35,265 bases of DNA from an uncultured Akkermansia sp. (GCA_904501975.1 CAJGCZ010000025.1:1-35265); one strand, 5' to 3'; positions 23,335 through 34,600 are shown, counted from the first letter of the stretch. Program-made: numbers and translations. The notes: generated by a model from the sequence alone, not told the origin.

Positions 23335-26300
23335 ATGCCTAAAGACACGTCTATCAAGAAGATATTGGTCATCGGTTCGGGCCCCATCATCATCGGGCAG
23401 GGGTGTGAGTTTGACTACTCCGGCACCCAGGCTTGTAAAACTTTGAAGGAAGAGGGCTACGAGGTAGTGCTTGTCAATTCCAACCCCGCCACTATCATGA
23501 CGGACCCGGAGACAGCACCCCGCACATACATTGAACCGCTGACTCCTGAGTACATTGAGAAAATCATTGCTCGTGAAAAACCGGACGCTCTTTTGCCCAC
23601 GCTGGGCGGCCAGACGGCATTGAATGCAGCCATGGAATTGCACCGCCAAGGTATTCTTGAGAAGTACGGCGTGCGCATGATTGGTGCCGATGCAGATGCT
23701 ATTGATAAGGGTGAGGACCGCCAGCGCTTCAAGGATGCCATGCTCAAGATCGGGTTAGACGTACCGGCCTCCGGCGTGGCTCACAACATGACCGAGGCTT
23801 GGGATATTGCCAAGAATGTCATTGGCAATTACCCGATGATTATTCGCCCCGCTTTCACCTTGGGTGGCACCGGTGGCGGTATTGCTTACAACCGAGGCGA
23901 GTTTGAGGAAATTGTTTCCCGTGGTTTGGATCTTTCCCCCGTGCACGAGGTACTCATCGAAGAGTCCTTGCTGGGTTGGAAGGAAATTGAAATGGAGGTA
24001 ATGCGCGATAGCAAGGATAACTGCATCACCATCTGCTCCATCGAAAACCTGGACCCCATGGGCGTGCACACCGGTGACTCCATCACCGTAGCTCCGGCCA
24101 TGACCCTCAATGCCCGCGAGTACGCCATCCTTAAGGAAGCCTCCTTCGCCATCATTCGCGAAATCGGCGTCAAGAGCGGCGGTAGTAACATTCAGTTTGC
24201 TATCTGCCCCCGCACCGGCCGCCAGGTTATCATTGAGATGAACCCGCGCGTCAGCCGTTCTTCTGCATTGGCCTCCAAAGCAACCGGCTTCCCCATTGCT
24301 AAGTTCTCTGCCAAGTTGGCCGTGGGTTATACGCTGGATGAGCTGCTCAACGACATCACCCACACCACACCGGCCTCCTTTGAGCCGACCATTGACTACG
24401 TGGTATGTAAGGTGCCCCGCTTCACCTTCGAGAAGTTCAAGAAGGCTGATGAGCGCCTGACCACCGCCATGAAGAGCGTGGGCGAGGTAATGAGCATTGG
24501 CACCACCTTTAAGGAATCCTTGCAAAAGGCCCTTCGCTCTCTGGAGACAGGCCGCTGGGGCTTCGGGTTTGATGCCAAAGACCCCAAGAACCCCACCCGC
24601 CAAGAGATTGCCGCCAAGCTCTCCGTGCCCAATGCTGACCGTATCTTCTGGATTCAGACTGCCTTTGTCAACGGCTTCACGGCTGAGGAGATTCATGACC
24701 TTACGCAGATTGACCCCTGGTTTATTGACCAGCTGCAGGAGCTTGCCGAGGCCGGCATGAAGCTGGCAGAGCTCGACCTGCTGCAGGCCAAGAAGCTCGG
24801 TTTCTCTGACCGCCAGATTGCTCTTGCCCGTGGTTGCACGGAGGACGAGGTGCGCGCCGAGCGCAAGGCCCAGGGCATCGTGCCCACCTACCACTTGGTA
24901 GATACCTGCGGTGGTGAGTTTGTGGCTCGCAACCCCTACTACTACTCCACCTACGGCTTGCAGAACGAGGCTCGCATCAGCGACCGCAAGAAGATTATGA
25001 TTCTTGGTGGTGGCCCCAACCGCATTGGCCAGGGTATTGAGTTCGACTACTGCTGCGTACACGCTTCCTTTGCCCTCAAGGAGTTGGGTTACGAAACCAT
25101 CATGGTGAACTCTAACCCCGAGACGGTTTCCACTGACTACGATACCTCTGATAAGCTCTACTTTGAGCCGCTCACCTTGGAGGATGTGCTCAATATTTGC
25201 GATGTAGAGCAGCCCTGCGGTGTTATCGTGCAGTTCGGCGGCCAAACCCCGCTTAACCTTGCAGCCGCCCTTGCAGAGCGCGGTGTGCCCATCATTGGCA
25301 CCAGCCCCCGCAGCATTGAGCTGGCAGAGGACCGCAAGTACTTCTCCGCCCTGTTGGACGAAATCGGCCTGCGCCAGGCAGAAGCCGGCACCGCCACCAA
25401 TGAGGAAGAGGCTGTGGCCGTGGCTCAGCGCATCGGTTTCCCGGTGCTTGTTCGCCCCTCCTTCGTGCTGGGTGGCCGCGCCATGATGATTGTGTACGAT
25501 GAGCAAGAGCTGCGCACCTACATGCGAGAGGCTGTGGATGCCTCTCCTGAGCGCCCTGTGCTTGTCGACCGCTTCCTGCAGAATGCTTTGGAGATTGACG
25601 TCGATGTGATTGCCGACGGCGAGACCAGCGTGGTAGGTGCTATTATGCAGCACGTAGAGCCCGCCGGTATTCACTCCGGTGACTCCGCCTGCATGATTCC
25701 GCCCAACCGCGTGAGCGACTCCATGCACGCCGAAATGATGCGCGCTGCCAAGGAGCTTGCTGCCAAGCTTAACGTGAAGGGCCTCATGAATTGCCAGTTC
25801 GCCATCAAGGATGAGCAGCTCTACGTCATTGAGGTAAACCCGCGCGCTTCCCGCACAGTTCCCTTCGTTTCCAAGTCCATCGGCGTGCCGCTGGCTAAGT
25901 TGGCAGCCAAGGTGATGAGCGGCATGAAGCTCAGCGAGCTCGGCTTCACCAAGGAGGTTGTGCCGCCCTACTACACCATCAAGGAGGCCGTGTTCCCTTG
26001 GAACCGCTTCCCCGGCATTGACGTAGTGCTCGGCCCGGAAATGCACTCCACCGGTGAGGTCATGGGTATCGATATCGACCCTGAATTGGCCTACATGAAG
26101 AGCCAGATTTCCGCCTTCAATCCGCTCCCGGATAAGGGCTTGGTATTCATCTCCGTCAACGATCGCGATAAGGAGCACGTTCTCCCCATCGCTCAGGAGA
26201 TTGCCGCTGCCGGCTTCGATATTTGCGCCACTAAGGGCACCATGATTTACCTGCTGCAAAACGGTATTGAGTGTGAACGCGCTTACAAGGTGCTGGAGGG

Positions 26301-26538
26301 TCGCCGCCCCAACATTGTGGACCGCATCAAGAACGGTGATATTGTCTTCGTGGTCAATACTCCCGGCTCTCACGATGCTCGTGAAGACGAAGTGGCCATC
26401 CGTGCCGCTACCGTCAACAACAAGGTCTCCTATGCCACGGACCTCTCCTCTGCCAAGGCTTGCTCCGCCGCTATTCTTCACAACAAGAATAAGGTTTCCG
26501 GCGTGCGCACCCTGCAAGAGTACCACGCTCAAAACTAA
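23335..26538 (+). CDS. carB: Carbamoyl-phosphate synthase large subunit
   Basis: CarB makes carbamoyl phosphate from bicarbonate, ammonia (from CarA) and two ATP, for pyrimidine and arginine synthesis. From ATG 23335 it is 1067 residues, the standard size. Two homologous ATP-grasp halves each begin with the signature IGSGPIIIGQGCEFDYSGTQ (first) and LGGGPNRIGQGIEFDYCCVH (second). Each contains a conserved ENxNPRxSRSS-type metal block (EMNPRVSRSSALASKATGFP and EVNPRASRTVPFVSKSIGVP). The MGS-like allosteric domain fills the last 140 residues or so, starting near KGLVFISVNDRDKE. The small subunit carA is not nearby. A hairpin follows the stop. Confidence 0.97.
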   Translation: MPKDTSIKKILVIGSGPIIIGQGCEFDYSGTQACKTLKEEGYEVVLVNSNPATIMTDPETAPRTYIEPLTPEYIEKIIAREKPDALLPTLGGQTALNAAMELHRQGILEKYGVRMIGADADAIDKGEDRQRFKDAMLKIGLDVPASGVAHNMTEAWDIAKNVIGNYPMIIRPAFTLGGTGGGIAYNRGEFEEIVSRGLDLSPVHEVLIEESLLGWKEIEMEVMRDSKDNCITICSIENLDPMGVHTGDSITVAPAMTLNAREYAILKEASFAIIREIGVKSGGSNIQFAICPRTGRQVIIEMNPRVSRSSALASKATGFPIAKFSAKLAVGYTLDELLNDITHTTPASFEPTIDYVVCKVPRFTFEKFKKADERLTTAMKSVGEVMSIGTTFKESLQKALRSLETGRWGFGFDAKDPKNPTRQEIAAKLSVPNADRIFWIQTAFVNGFTAEEIHDLTQIDPWFIDQLQELAEAGMKLAELDLLQAKKLGFSDRQIALARGCTEDEVRAERKAQGIVPTYHLVDTCGGEFVARNPYYYSTYGLQNEARISDRKKIMILGGGPNRIGQGIEFDYCCVHASFALKELGYETIMVNSNPETVSTDYDTSDKLYFEPLTLEDVLNICDVEQPCGVIVQFGGQTPLNLAAALAERGVPIIGTSPRSIELAEDRKYFSALLDEIGLRQAEAGTATNEEEAVAVAQRIGFPVLVRPSFVLGGRAMMIVYDEQELRTYMREAVDASPERPVLVDRFLQNALEIDVDVIADGETSVVGAIMQHVEPAGIHSGDSACMIPPNRVSDSMHAEMMRAAKELAAKLNVKGLMNCQFAIKDEQLYVIEVNPRASRTVPFVSKSIGVPLAKLAAKVMSGMKLSELGFTKEVVPPYYTIKEAVFPWNRFPGIDVVLGPEMHSTGEVMGIDIDPELAYMKSQISAFNPLPDKGLVFISVNDRDKEHVLPIAQEIAAAGFDICATKGTMIYLLQNGIECERAYKVLEGRRPNIVDRIKNGDIVFVVNTPGSHDAREDEVAIRAATVNNKVSYATDLSSAKACSAAILHNKNKVSGVRTLQEYHAQN

Positions 26539-26563
26539 AGAAAATCAAAGCGTATTTTTTCTC

Positions 26564-26592
26564 TGCGGCGCAGGTGCAACACCTGCGCCGCA
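26564..26592 (+). terminator. Hairpin after carB
   Basis: TGCGGCGCAGGTG and CACCTGCGCCGCA are perfect 13-bp arms with a 3-nt loop, 25 nt after the carB stop. The expected U-run is poor, so it may instead protect the mRNA end. Confidence 0.55.
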
Positions 26593-26662
26593 TTGCCTTG
26601 GCTCTTTAATATACACGGATTAATTTTCTTGTTCTTAATTAAATGGTGTGATAGAGTTTGAG

Positions 26663-26668
26663 TATAAT
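26663..26668 (+). promoter_or_regulatory. -10 box of the RAYT gene
   Basis: A consensus TATAAT ends 5 nt before ATG 26674. The -35 region is poor, and no Shine-Dalgarno exists. Confidence 0.45.
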
Positions 26669-26673
26669 CAGCT

Positions 26674-27135
26674 ATGAAAGACACCTATTCAAATATATAC
26701 ATCCATATCATTTTTCATATCAAAAATACGAATGAGTTAATCGAAGAAGCAGATTTACCGGAAGTGTTTCGCTACATAGGCGGAGTTGTACGTGCACAAT
26801 CCGGTGTTGCTTATGTTGTGGGTGGTAGACCCGACCATATTCACATTTTAACGTCTTTACCTCATACTATAAGTTTATCTGATTTTGTTCGCGCGATAAA
26901 AGCCAATAGTAGTCGATGGATTAAAGGAATCAACCCACGATATTCTAAATTTTCATGGCAAGCCGGTTATGGTGCCTTTTCTGTTAGTGAATCACGCAAA
27001 GAATCGGTTATCAACTACATTTTGGGGCAAAAGGAGCATCATAAAAAACAGTCAATGCAGGATGAATTCTTGCTTTTCCTTGAGAAAAATGGGTTTTTGA
27101 GTTCTAATTCAATACCACAAGAAGAATTGAGGTAG
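26674..27135 (+). CDS. REP-associated tyrosine transposase (RAYT, IS200-like Y1)
   Basis: This 153-residue single-domain Y1 transposase has the metal-binding HUH motif in GRPDHIHIL (His55, His57). A probable catalytic Tyr115 lies in VINYILGQKEHHKK, with Gln119 and the two His forming the usual end of the family. SKFSWQAGYGAFSVSESRKE is a typical block. IS200/RAYT enzymes cut single-stranded DNA next to small hairpins. The gene lies 37 bp before a two-armed palindromic repeat (copy B) and has no insertion-sequence ends of its own, which fits a domesticated RAYT serving the dispersed repeats. It looks intact. Confidence 0.9.
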   Translation: MKDTYSNIYIHIIFHIKNTNELIEEADLPEVFRYIGGVVRAQSGVAYVVGGRPDHIHILTSLPHTISLSDFVRAIKANSSRWIKGINPRYSKFSWQAGYGAFSVSESRKESVINYILGQKEHHKKQSMQDEFLLFLEKNGFLSSNSIPQEELR

Positions 27136-27172
27136 TTGTGGAGCATAGCTTATCACGGCGTAGGTGTAGCCG

Positions 27173-27457
27173 AAAGCCCCGGAGGGGCGCTATAAAATAG
27201 CCCGGGGTGCAGCCGTGAAACGGCGGAACCCCGGGGAAAGGTGAAAAAAATGGGGAACCCCGGAGGGGTGACATAATGCAAGGCTTTAATATTTAAAGAT
27301 GTTTTATTATTAGACAACACATAAAAATTACGAATGAGAATATAACGCAACCCTTTATGCCACCCTCCGGGGTTCTGATAATATAGACGAATGACCCGGG
27401 GTTATGCCCCTGCGGGGCTCCACCCCGGGCTATTATATATCGCCCCTCCGGGGCTTT
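27173..27457. repeat. Two-armed REP/BIME-like element, copy B (next to the RAYT gene)
   Basis: At 285 bp this copy is almost exactly the length of copy A. The left arm starts with AAAGCCCCGGAGGGGC and contains GCCCGGGGTGCAGCC...CGGAACCCCGGGG and GGAACCCCGGAGGGGTG. The right arm reverses this from TATGCCACCCTCCGGGG to CGCCCCTCCGGGGCTTT. The centre (about 27273-27355) is AT-rich and unlike copy A. It is followed by a TTCGCTCGCTAATGCTCG palindrome and the end of the 27512 gene. Confidence 0.85.
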
Positions 27458-27511
27458 GAATTTCGCTCGCTAATGCTCGCCGTTTTCTTTCCGTGGTAAG
27501 CGGAGGTGGGG

Positions 27512-27970
27512 TTATTTTCGCCAATAGGCAGAAATATCCACCCATTGCTCGACGCTGTAGGGCTTGCCTTGGTAAAGGATGGTGTTGTTGGTGTAAAGAT
27601 AGATGCGACCATCGATTTCGAGGCGGTCTTGGTCGAGCGCAATCACGGGGAAGCGCTCTTCATCGCCATAAATAAAATACATCAGGCGCACCACTGCCGC
27701 CGGGGCTTGAGAAAGCTCGGCGCCATCCACCACCCACGCCGTGTCTCGCGAAAAGCCCGGGCCACCATGCACGTAGAGCCTATCCATGGCCGGTAAACGC
27801 CTGTAAACGCTCATGGCATGCTCTTGCAGGGCCTGTATAAGCTCGGCATCTTCCAGCGCGTTTTGAGGGGTATTTTGAGCCACGGCGGGGGCTTCTGCAC
27901 TCGGTGTGGCAGAATCAGCAAAGGCACAGCACGCAGCAAAACCGGCAAAGAGACAGGAAAGTTTCATCAT
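27512..27970 (-). CDS. Small exported protein of unknown function
   Basis: This 152-residue protein, read from ATG 27970, begins with a signal peptide MMKLSCLFAGFAACCAFA followed by a Pro/Ala-rich linker. The mature part contains DRLYVHGGPGFSRDTAWVVD and ends in EIDGRIYLYTNNTILYQGKP then YSVEQWVDISAYWRK, a compact beta-rich domain I do not recognise. I chose 27970 rather than 27988 because a -10 box lies only 9 nt upstream of it. The repeat copy B begins about 50 bp beyond its stop. Confidence 0.72.
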   Translation of the reverse strand: MMKLSCLFAGFAACCAFADSATPSAEAPAVAQNTPQNALEDAELIQALQEHAMSVYRRLPAMDRLYVHGGPGFSRDTAWVVDGAELSQAPAAVVRLMYFIYGDEERFPVIALDQDRLEIDGRIYLYTNNTILYQGKPYSVEQWVDISAYWRK

Positions 27971-27979
27971 ACACCTCAT

Positions 27980-28007
27980 TTTATACAAAACATGGTGGCA
28001 AAAGCAA
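27980..28007 (-). promoter_or_regulatory. Promoter of the small exported-protein gene
   Basis: On the minus strand TTGCTT (28007-28002), 16 nt and TATAAA (27985-27980) end 9 nt before ATG 27970. Confidence 0.55.
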
Positions 28008-28106
28008 GCGGATTTTGGTATTTTTGATGTGAGAAGTTAATATGCATTTTGAGCCTCAGGCGAGCCTAGCTTAACCTATCTCGACGAAGGCGCAACCTAA
28101 TTCAAA

Positions 28107-28442
28107 AGCCCCGGAGGGGCGATATATGGTAGCCCGGGGTGGAGCCCCGTTCAGGGGCGAAACCCCGGGACAGATGAAAAATAAATTGGAACCCCGGAGG
28201 GGTGGCATAATGCGTAGCTTAAAATGCCACATTGTTTCATAATGACACAACCACAATACAACGCGCATCCACCTTGGCTCGGAGCTCCGCTTCGCTACGG
28301 TCCTCGCCTTTATATGTCGGCCTACGCTGCGTCGCTAACGCTCCGTCGCTCCGGGCTCAATTTCCAGTTTACGCTACCCGGGGTTCCGCGGCGCAGCCGC
28401 TCCACCCCGGGCTACCATATATCGCCCCTAGACGGGGCTCTA
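28107..28442. repeat. Two-armed REP/BIME-like element, copy C, with rearranged right half
   Basis: The left arm is standard: AGCCCCGGAGGGGC, GCCCGGGGTGGAGCCCCG/GGGGCGAAACCCCGGG and GGAACCCCGGAGGGGTGGCATAA. The outer right end is also standard (CCCGGGGTTCCGCGGCGCAG...CCACCCCGGGCTACC, then CGCCCC...GGGGCTC). The expected inner right hairpin (GCCACCCC...GGGGTTCC) is missing. In its place about 100 bp (28270-28360) carry other short palindromes such as GCTCGGAGCTCCGC and GTCGCTAACGCTCCGTCGC. The copy is therefore about 336 bp long instead of 286. Confidence 0.78.
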
Positions 28443-28566
28443 GAATTTCGCTCACATACGTTCGCAAAAAAAATGCAACAAAACTCGCGGAAAGGCGAGG
28501 TGAGTGCATTAACATAAATGAAAGCGAGAAAAATGCGCGCAGCGGTTGCGCAGGCACATTATTTGC

Positions 28567-28594
28567 TTGCGTCTCCCATAGTGCATGCTAGTAT
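28567..28594 (+). promoter_or_regulatory. Promoter of the alpha-2-macroglobulin-like gene
   Basis: TTGCGT (28567-28572), 16 nt and TAGTAT (28589-28594) end 6 nt before ATG 28601, again predicting a leaderless transcript. Confidence 0.5.
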
Positions 28595-28600
28595 AGAACC

Positions 28601-31600
28601 ATGATTCCCAAGAAAGTAATGCCCATGAAATCGAAAAAAAGATTGGCAGAGGCCTCGGCCTTGGTAGTGGCGGCGTTAAGCGCCGGCATTGGCACGGCTG
28701 CAGAGGTGAGACAAGGCCATAACTCCGTAATCATCAAGTTCACTGAGCCGGTGGTGTCTACCGGTGTGGTGGAGAATTGTTGGATGGAGCAATTACCGGC
28801 AGAAGACCGCGGGTTGAATTTGTTTGACATTACAGGAGACCCGGCGCACACACCTACAGCGCGTTGGCGCGACCAGGATTGTTTGGAGTTAACCTTTGTT
28901 ACCGGCACTGCAACGGCTACCAAATACCGCTTATCTTTCCGCCCCGGGTCAGATAAATACCTGAGCGGCAAGAAGATGAAGACGAGCAGCTTTGAGTTTT
29001 CCGTTAAACCCAAGCCGTTGACGTCAGTCAGCATTATGTCCGGTATACCGGGCGGCGCCGTGGGTGTAAAATCTAAAACGGAAATCACAAAAGAGCAGCT
29101 GGCTTTCTCCGTTCATTCTGCGGTGCGCTATGAGTTCCGCCAGAGAATTAGCCACAGCTCGGGCAAATTCGGCAAAGTGGTGCCCGCCACGGTGACAGAG
29201 ATGCGCGTGAAAAATTTGGAGGAGTACGAGCTGCACCGATATTTGAATCATCCGGAGAAGCTGGGCTTGAGCAAGGATATCAAGGGGCTGGAGGCTTTCT
29301 CCCCGGAGCTGGTGGTGCCCGGGCGCGTGATTGTTACCCCTGCCGAGCCTTTGGATAAAGGCAAGGATTGGGTATTGTACTGCATTGCCGAGGAAAACAG
29401 CGGCTTTGTGAGTGGTATTGTGGATGGCAGCTTTGTGCCGGACACGGACCTTGCAACGGGGGTATCTGTTTATGTGGAGCGGGATGCCAAGCAGGGCGAC
29501 CTCATGCTGGCATCCATTGCCTTTGAATCGCCTGTTGCCGAGAAGGATGTGGAAGGTATCTTCCGCAGCATGGAAATTGCCCACAACGGTACGCTTGCCG
29601 TCGCCTCGGAAGACGGCCTGAGCAAGGTGCTTACAGTGGGAGACAGAACCATCACCTTCCGTCTGTTGCCCTTGCCGGAAAACGCGGTAAGCGCGGGCGC
29701 ACCCCAGTATTTGCGCAAGGAAGGTAGCGATGATGCACCCACAAACGTAGCGTATGATTTGCCTTACACCGATTCTTTCGTCATGGCTATTGAGGGGGCG
29801 GAATCGTTGCCGCTAACGGTGGATATCACCATTAAGAAAGGCACGGCAGCCCTGCTGGGGCAGCCTGTAACCACCGACCACTGCCACCGCATGACACTGG
29901 CCGCCGCCGCCCCTGAGCTGAGCTACTTATCCACGCCGGATTCTCCCATGCTGCTGCCGCTGAAGGGAGAGCACAAGCTGCGTATGGAGAGCATCAACAA
30001 CTGCTCTACAGAGCTTAGTGTAGCCCGCCTTTCGGTAGAGAATTTTGCCCAATACCGCAGCGCTCTCTATCGCATTAATGAGGAGAGCGTGCGCAGCTAT
30101 GCCGAAATTAACTACCTGATGCAGCTGACCAAAAAGCGCTTGGCTGCGGGGTTGGAAACAGAGAAGTATGCGAAAGACCAAATCAAGTCGTACCAGCGCC
30201 GTTTGAGCCAACTGAAGAGCAGTCTCCCCAATTATAAAGCCCTGCGTGCAGAGATGGAGAATGTCTCCTTTACCGAGCCGCGCGTGTTAGATACCACCGG
30301 GCAGGGAATTGGTGCTGTTAAGGCGGCAGAGGTGTTGGTGGATTTGGATGAGCTGCAAGGCGGCACGGCAGGCCCCGGTTTGTACCTCATTTCCGTCAAA
30401 ACAAAAGCCGATTCCAACGTGAGAGCCCTCTTGCGCGAGTTGGAGCTGGATGAAACACTCTACGATTTTGAAGTGTGGTATGCCGTGCAGCTGACCGACC
30501 TGAACTTTGTGGAGGTAGGCAATGCTATGATGGCCAACCGCCTTTCCGACGGCACCCCGTTGAGCGAGGGCCAATTGCTCAACGTAACCGGATCCGAGCC
30601 TAGAGTGATGGCCGAGCTGAAGGATGGTGTGGTGTTAACCCCTGCTTCCAAGAGCTTGTTGAGCGGTAAACAGCATGTCATTTTTGCCAGCGGTGATGAT
30701 TACCGCACGGTAAGCCGCCATTATTCCTCACCGCGCATGAATACGGACCGCCGTATCATGATGGTGACGGACCGTTCCCTCTACCGCCCCGGAGAAACCG
30801 TGAACCTGCGTGGCGTGCTCCGCGAGGTATCTCCCTTGGGTGTGCCCTCGATGCCGCACGTAAAGAGTGTGGAGCTCATTGTGAGCCGTCCCAACCGTAA
30901 GGAGTTGATGCGAAAAACGCTGAAATTGAACGAGTACGGCGCTTACGATTTCAGCTTTAAGCTGCCGGAGGGCGATGAAGATGTGGTGGGTACCTACCGT
31001 GTGACGGTGCAGGCAGACGGCAATAAGTACCGCGACGAGGAGTTTGTGGAATGCCAGGAGTTCCGCCGCGATGCTTTCTCTGCCGAAGGTGTGCTGACCA
31101 TGAAGAAAGTGCGCCCGGAGGAGTTTACCTACACCCTCACCGCCAAAGACCTGAATGGTGTACCACTGGCCGGGGCAACGGCAGAGCTAGAGTTTGACCT
31201 CTCCTGCTATGAAAACACCCACCACCACTACCTGAATTTACCCAAGGAGGGCGAGGGGGCTGCCCCCACTCCGCACCTGAAAGATAAGCAGTGGAAGGAG
31301 GTGCTGACGCTGGATGCCCAAGGCAAGGCTGTGTACACCGCTAAGTTTGATTATTTGCACCGCAACAATGCCATGATGGGCCAAGGCCACTTGCGCGTTT
31401 CCGGCAGTGTTAAGAACGACCGCGAGGAGTACATGAACATCAACTCCACATCCTCGGCGCTGTACCCGGCAGATTTCATGTTCCGCCTCAACGGGTTGAG
31501 CGATATTACGCTCTACTCCACCACCGAAGACGCTGAGTATGAGATTTTGAATCGCGACCAGAGCGTGAGCCTGCGTATGTTCTCGCAAAAGGACACCATT

Positions 31601-34600
31601 AATAAGCTGCCCAATGGCATTATGGTGATAACCCCGGAGCCCACCCTCGTGTGGCAGGGGGAGGTTAATGTGCCTGCCAACTGCTTCAATGGCGTGCCCA
31701 CGGGTATGTACGAGGTGTGGAAGCAAAATGAGAAGAACTTCAAAGAAGGTGCCTACGTTAAGGTAGAGCTGAGTGGTAAGGATGCCTCCGGCTTGGAGCT
31801 GGTGGACTGGCTTACGGTGCACCCGTGGGAGATTGAGCGCCCGCAGCGCCGGCAGACGGAATCGCGCACGGCTAAGAGCTCGCTCTCCGGCCGCTGTATT
31901 AAGGTGGAGTCTCACTTTGAAAACGAAGGTAAGGCCACTGTGCTGGTAAACAGCGTGGCCGGTATTCGCCCCGCTACGGCTGTGGAGGTGAAGAAGGGCC
32001 AAAACACGTGGGAAATCCCCTTGCAGGACGACGAGTACGGCGAGGTGCACGTGGCTGTTATGCTGCCTGTGGCGGAAGATGGCCGATATGAGCGCTTGGA
32101 GTACACCACCGTGCCCACGGATGTAGAGCGCGTGGATACCAAGCTGGCCGTGCAGTTGAGCATGCCGCAGCAATCCCCCGCTCCCGGTGCAGAGATTACC
32201 CTCAGCGGCCACATTGTGGGCCCGGATGGCAAACCGATACCGGATGCCGAGGTTACTCTCTTTGCGGTGGATAAAGGCATGCTGAGCGTAAGCGGCGGCC
32301 ACAGGATTGATAACCCCGGCACCTTCTTTACCAAGGTATGGGTGTCCGGTATGTACCCGCAGTTTAGCAGCATACCGGCTCCGGTTATTTACCATAAGCA
32401 TGAGAAGCAAATTCTGAGCCTGATGGATGGCATTTGGCAGGGAGATATCGTGGGTGAGGGAGAAAAATGCTATACCTCCCACTCCTCCTCTCGCCACCGC
32501 CCGATGGTGATGGCAAGAGCCGGCTCCGGTGCTGTTAAGACTTTGGGTGCCGTCATGCCGCAAGCGGATTGTGTTGAAGAGGCAGTGTGCGTAGAAATGG
32601 AGTGCGATGATGAATTTGGCGATGGTTCCTTAGGAGACGGCTTAGGTGCTGCTCCCATGGCTGCAGAAAGCGCCTCGTGGGACATGGCTCGCCCCACCCT
32701 TGCCCGCAATGCTGTTTCCTATAAGAAGAGAGCCGCGAATACTACGGCAGAAGGTGAAATCCCGCCGTGGTTACTGGAAGAGGAGGAGGAAGGTGCCGAT
32801 GTACCCACCCCGCGCCTGCGCACCAACTTTGTGCCTGTTGCAGTCTGGGCTCCGGCCTTGGCTACGAACGCAGAGGGCAACTTCTCCGTCAACGTAACTC
32901 TGCCGGATACCCTTACCACCTACCAAGTGTATGCCGTGGCCTTGGGTAAGGATGGCAAGCAGTTTGGCTATGCGGAGTCGGAGTTCACCGTTAACCAGCC
33001 TGTTATGATTACACCCGGCACCCCGCTCTTCATGAGCACGGGAGACCGCCTGCGCCTGCCGCTTACCATCACCAATAATACCGAGGCAGAAGGTACCTGG
33101 ACGGTGCAATTGGAGGGGGCAGAGGCCCCGCAGCAGATTGTGCTGCAAGCCAAAACAACCTCGACTCTTTACTTTGACTACACGGCTGTAGAGGAAGGCG
33201 AGCGCAAGCTGCGCTGGGAGGCCCGCTCCACCGCCGGCAGCGATGCTGTGGAGGGTAGCTTTGAGGTGAAATTCCCCGCTCCTGTGCTGCGCGAGGCACA
33301 CCGCCTTGTGCTCAACGAGGGGGCAGAAGCCGTGCAGGTGGGCAAGCTCCTTGCGCCCGAGCTGGCAAGCTCCACCCGTGGTAAGGTAGAGATTGAGCTT
33401 TCGGCCAATCCTCTGCTGCACCTCAATGAGTGCATGGAGCTTACGCTGAGCCGTGGCTATGGCAATACAGAGTGGTATGCTACCTCGCTGCTGCCGTGGA
33501 TGCTCCACGAGCGCATGGCTCCCTTCAGCCCGGTGATGGCCTCTGTGCCCGCTGCCGAGGCCCGAGAAACCGTGCTGAAAGGCATTGATAGGCTGGTGAA
33601 GTGCCAAGTGTCGGATGGCGGCATGAGCTACTGGCCTTCCTCCTCCTTCTGCTCCAATCAAATGAGCAGCCCCTGGGCTTCTGCCTATGCGGGTTTGGTG
33701 CTTACCATTGCCCAGGATAACGGCTTTGCCGTGCCGGAGAACACCATGAGCCGCCTGCGCGAGTACTTGGCGGCGTACCTGAAGGAGATGCGCGAAAAGG
33801 AGAAAGAATGGAAGGCGATGTCGCCGCACATCCTCTACGCCATTGCCCGCACGCTGGAAGATGATTCCCTGATTACCGAGGCGCTTAACCGTGCTTTGGC
33901 ACAGCAGACTGAGCGCGACGGCGGAGACGACATCCTGCTTGGTGTCTACCACCCGCGTTTCTGCTACTACTCTTGGTTCCGCAGCCACCGTTCTGCTGCC
34001 AGCCTGAACTTCTTGGCCGAGATGCACCAAGATAACGAGGCACGCCACGCTTCCTTCCTCAAGTGGATGCGCGTGGTAGGGCATGATTATCGCCATGCTA
34101 CCACGTGGGATGGCGGGTGGATGCTGATTGCTCTGCACGAGTACCTGCGCCTCACCCCTGCCGGTAATCCGAACTCTACCGTAACGCTGGAGAACGGGCA
34201 GCAGCTCACCTTGGGCAATGGCCCCACGGCCTATACTCCGGCCACCACCCCCACCTTGGGTGAAATTGCCACCACCATCACTCCCACTTCCGGCACTACC
34301 TATGTGAACGTCAAGTTCAAGGCTCAGCCCGAGCAAACAGAATACCCCGGTGTGGTAGAGAAGGGCTTGCAGGTGACCCGCATATACGAGAAACGCGGCG
34401 ACGATGGTGCCTGGCGCCCCTGCACGGAGTTTAACGTGGGCGATGTGGTGCGCGTAACCCTCACCTGCGCTAAGGCGGAGAAAGACTTGGAGTACTTTGT
34501 GCTTGAAGACTATCTGCCCTCAAACATGGAGGCTATCAACCCCGAGATTCCCTCGCAGTCCGCCGGCTTGGAGTGGACCCCCTGGAGCTCTTGGTTTGAT

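Noticed and set aside
23755..26532. 925-codon open frame on the minus strand of carB
   Set aside because: It is a shadow of the GC-biased carB codons; the carB motifs are complete on the plus strand and the minus product resembles nothing.
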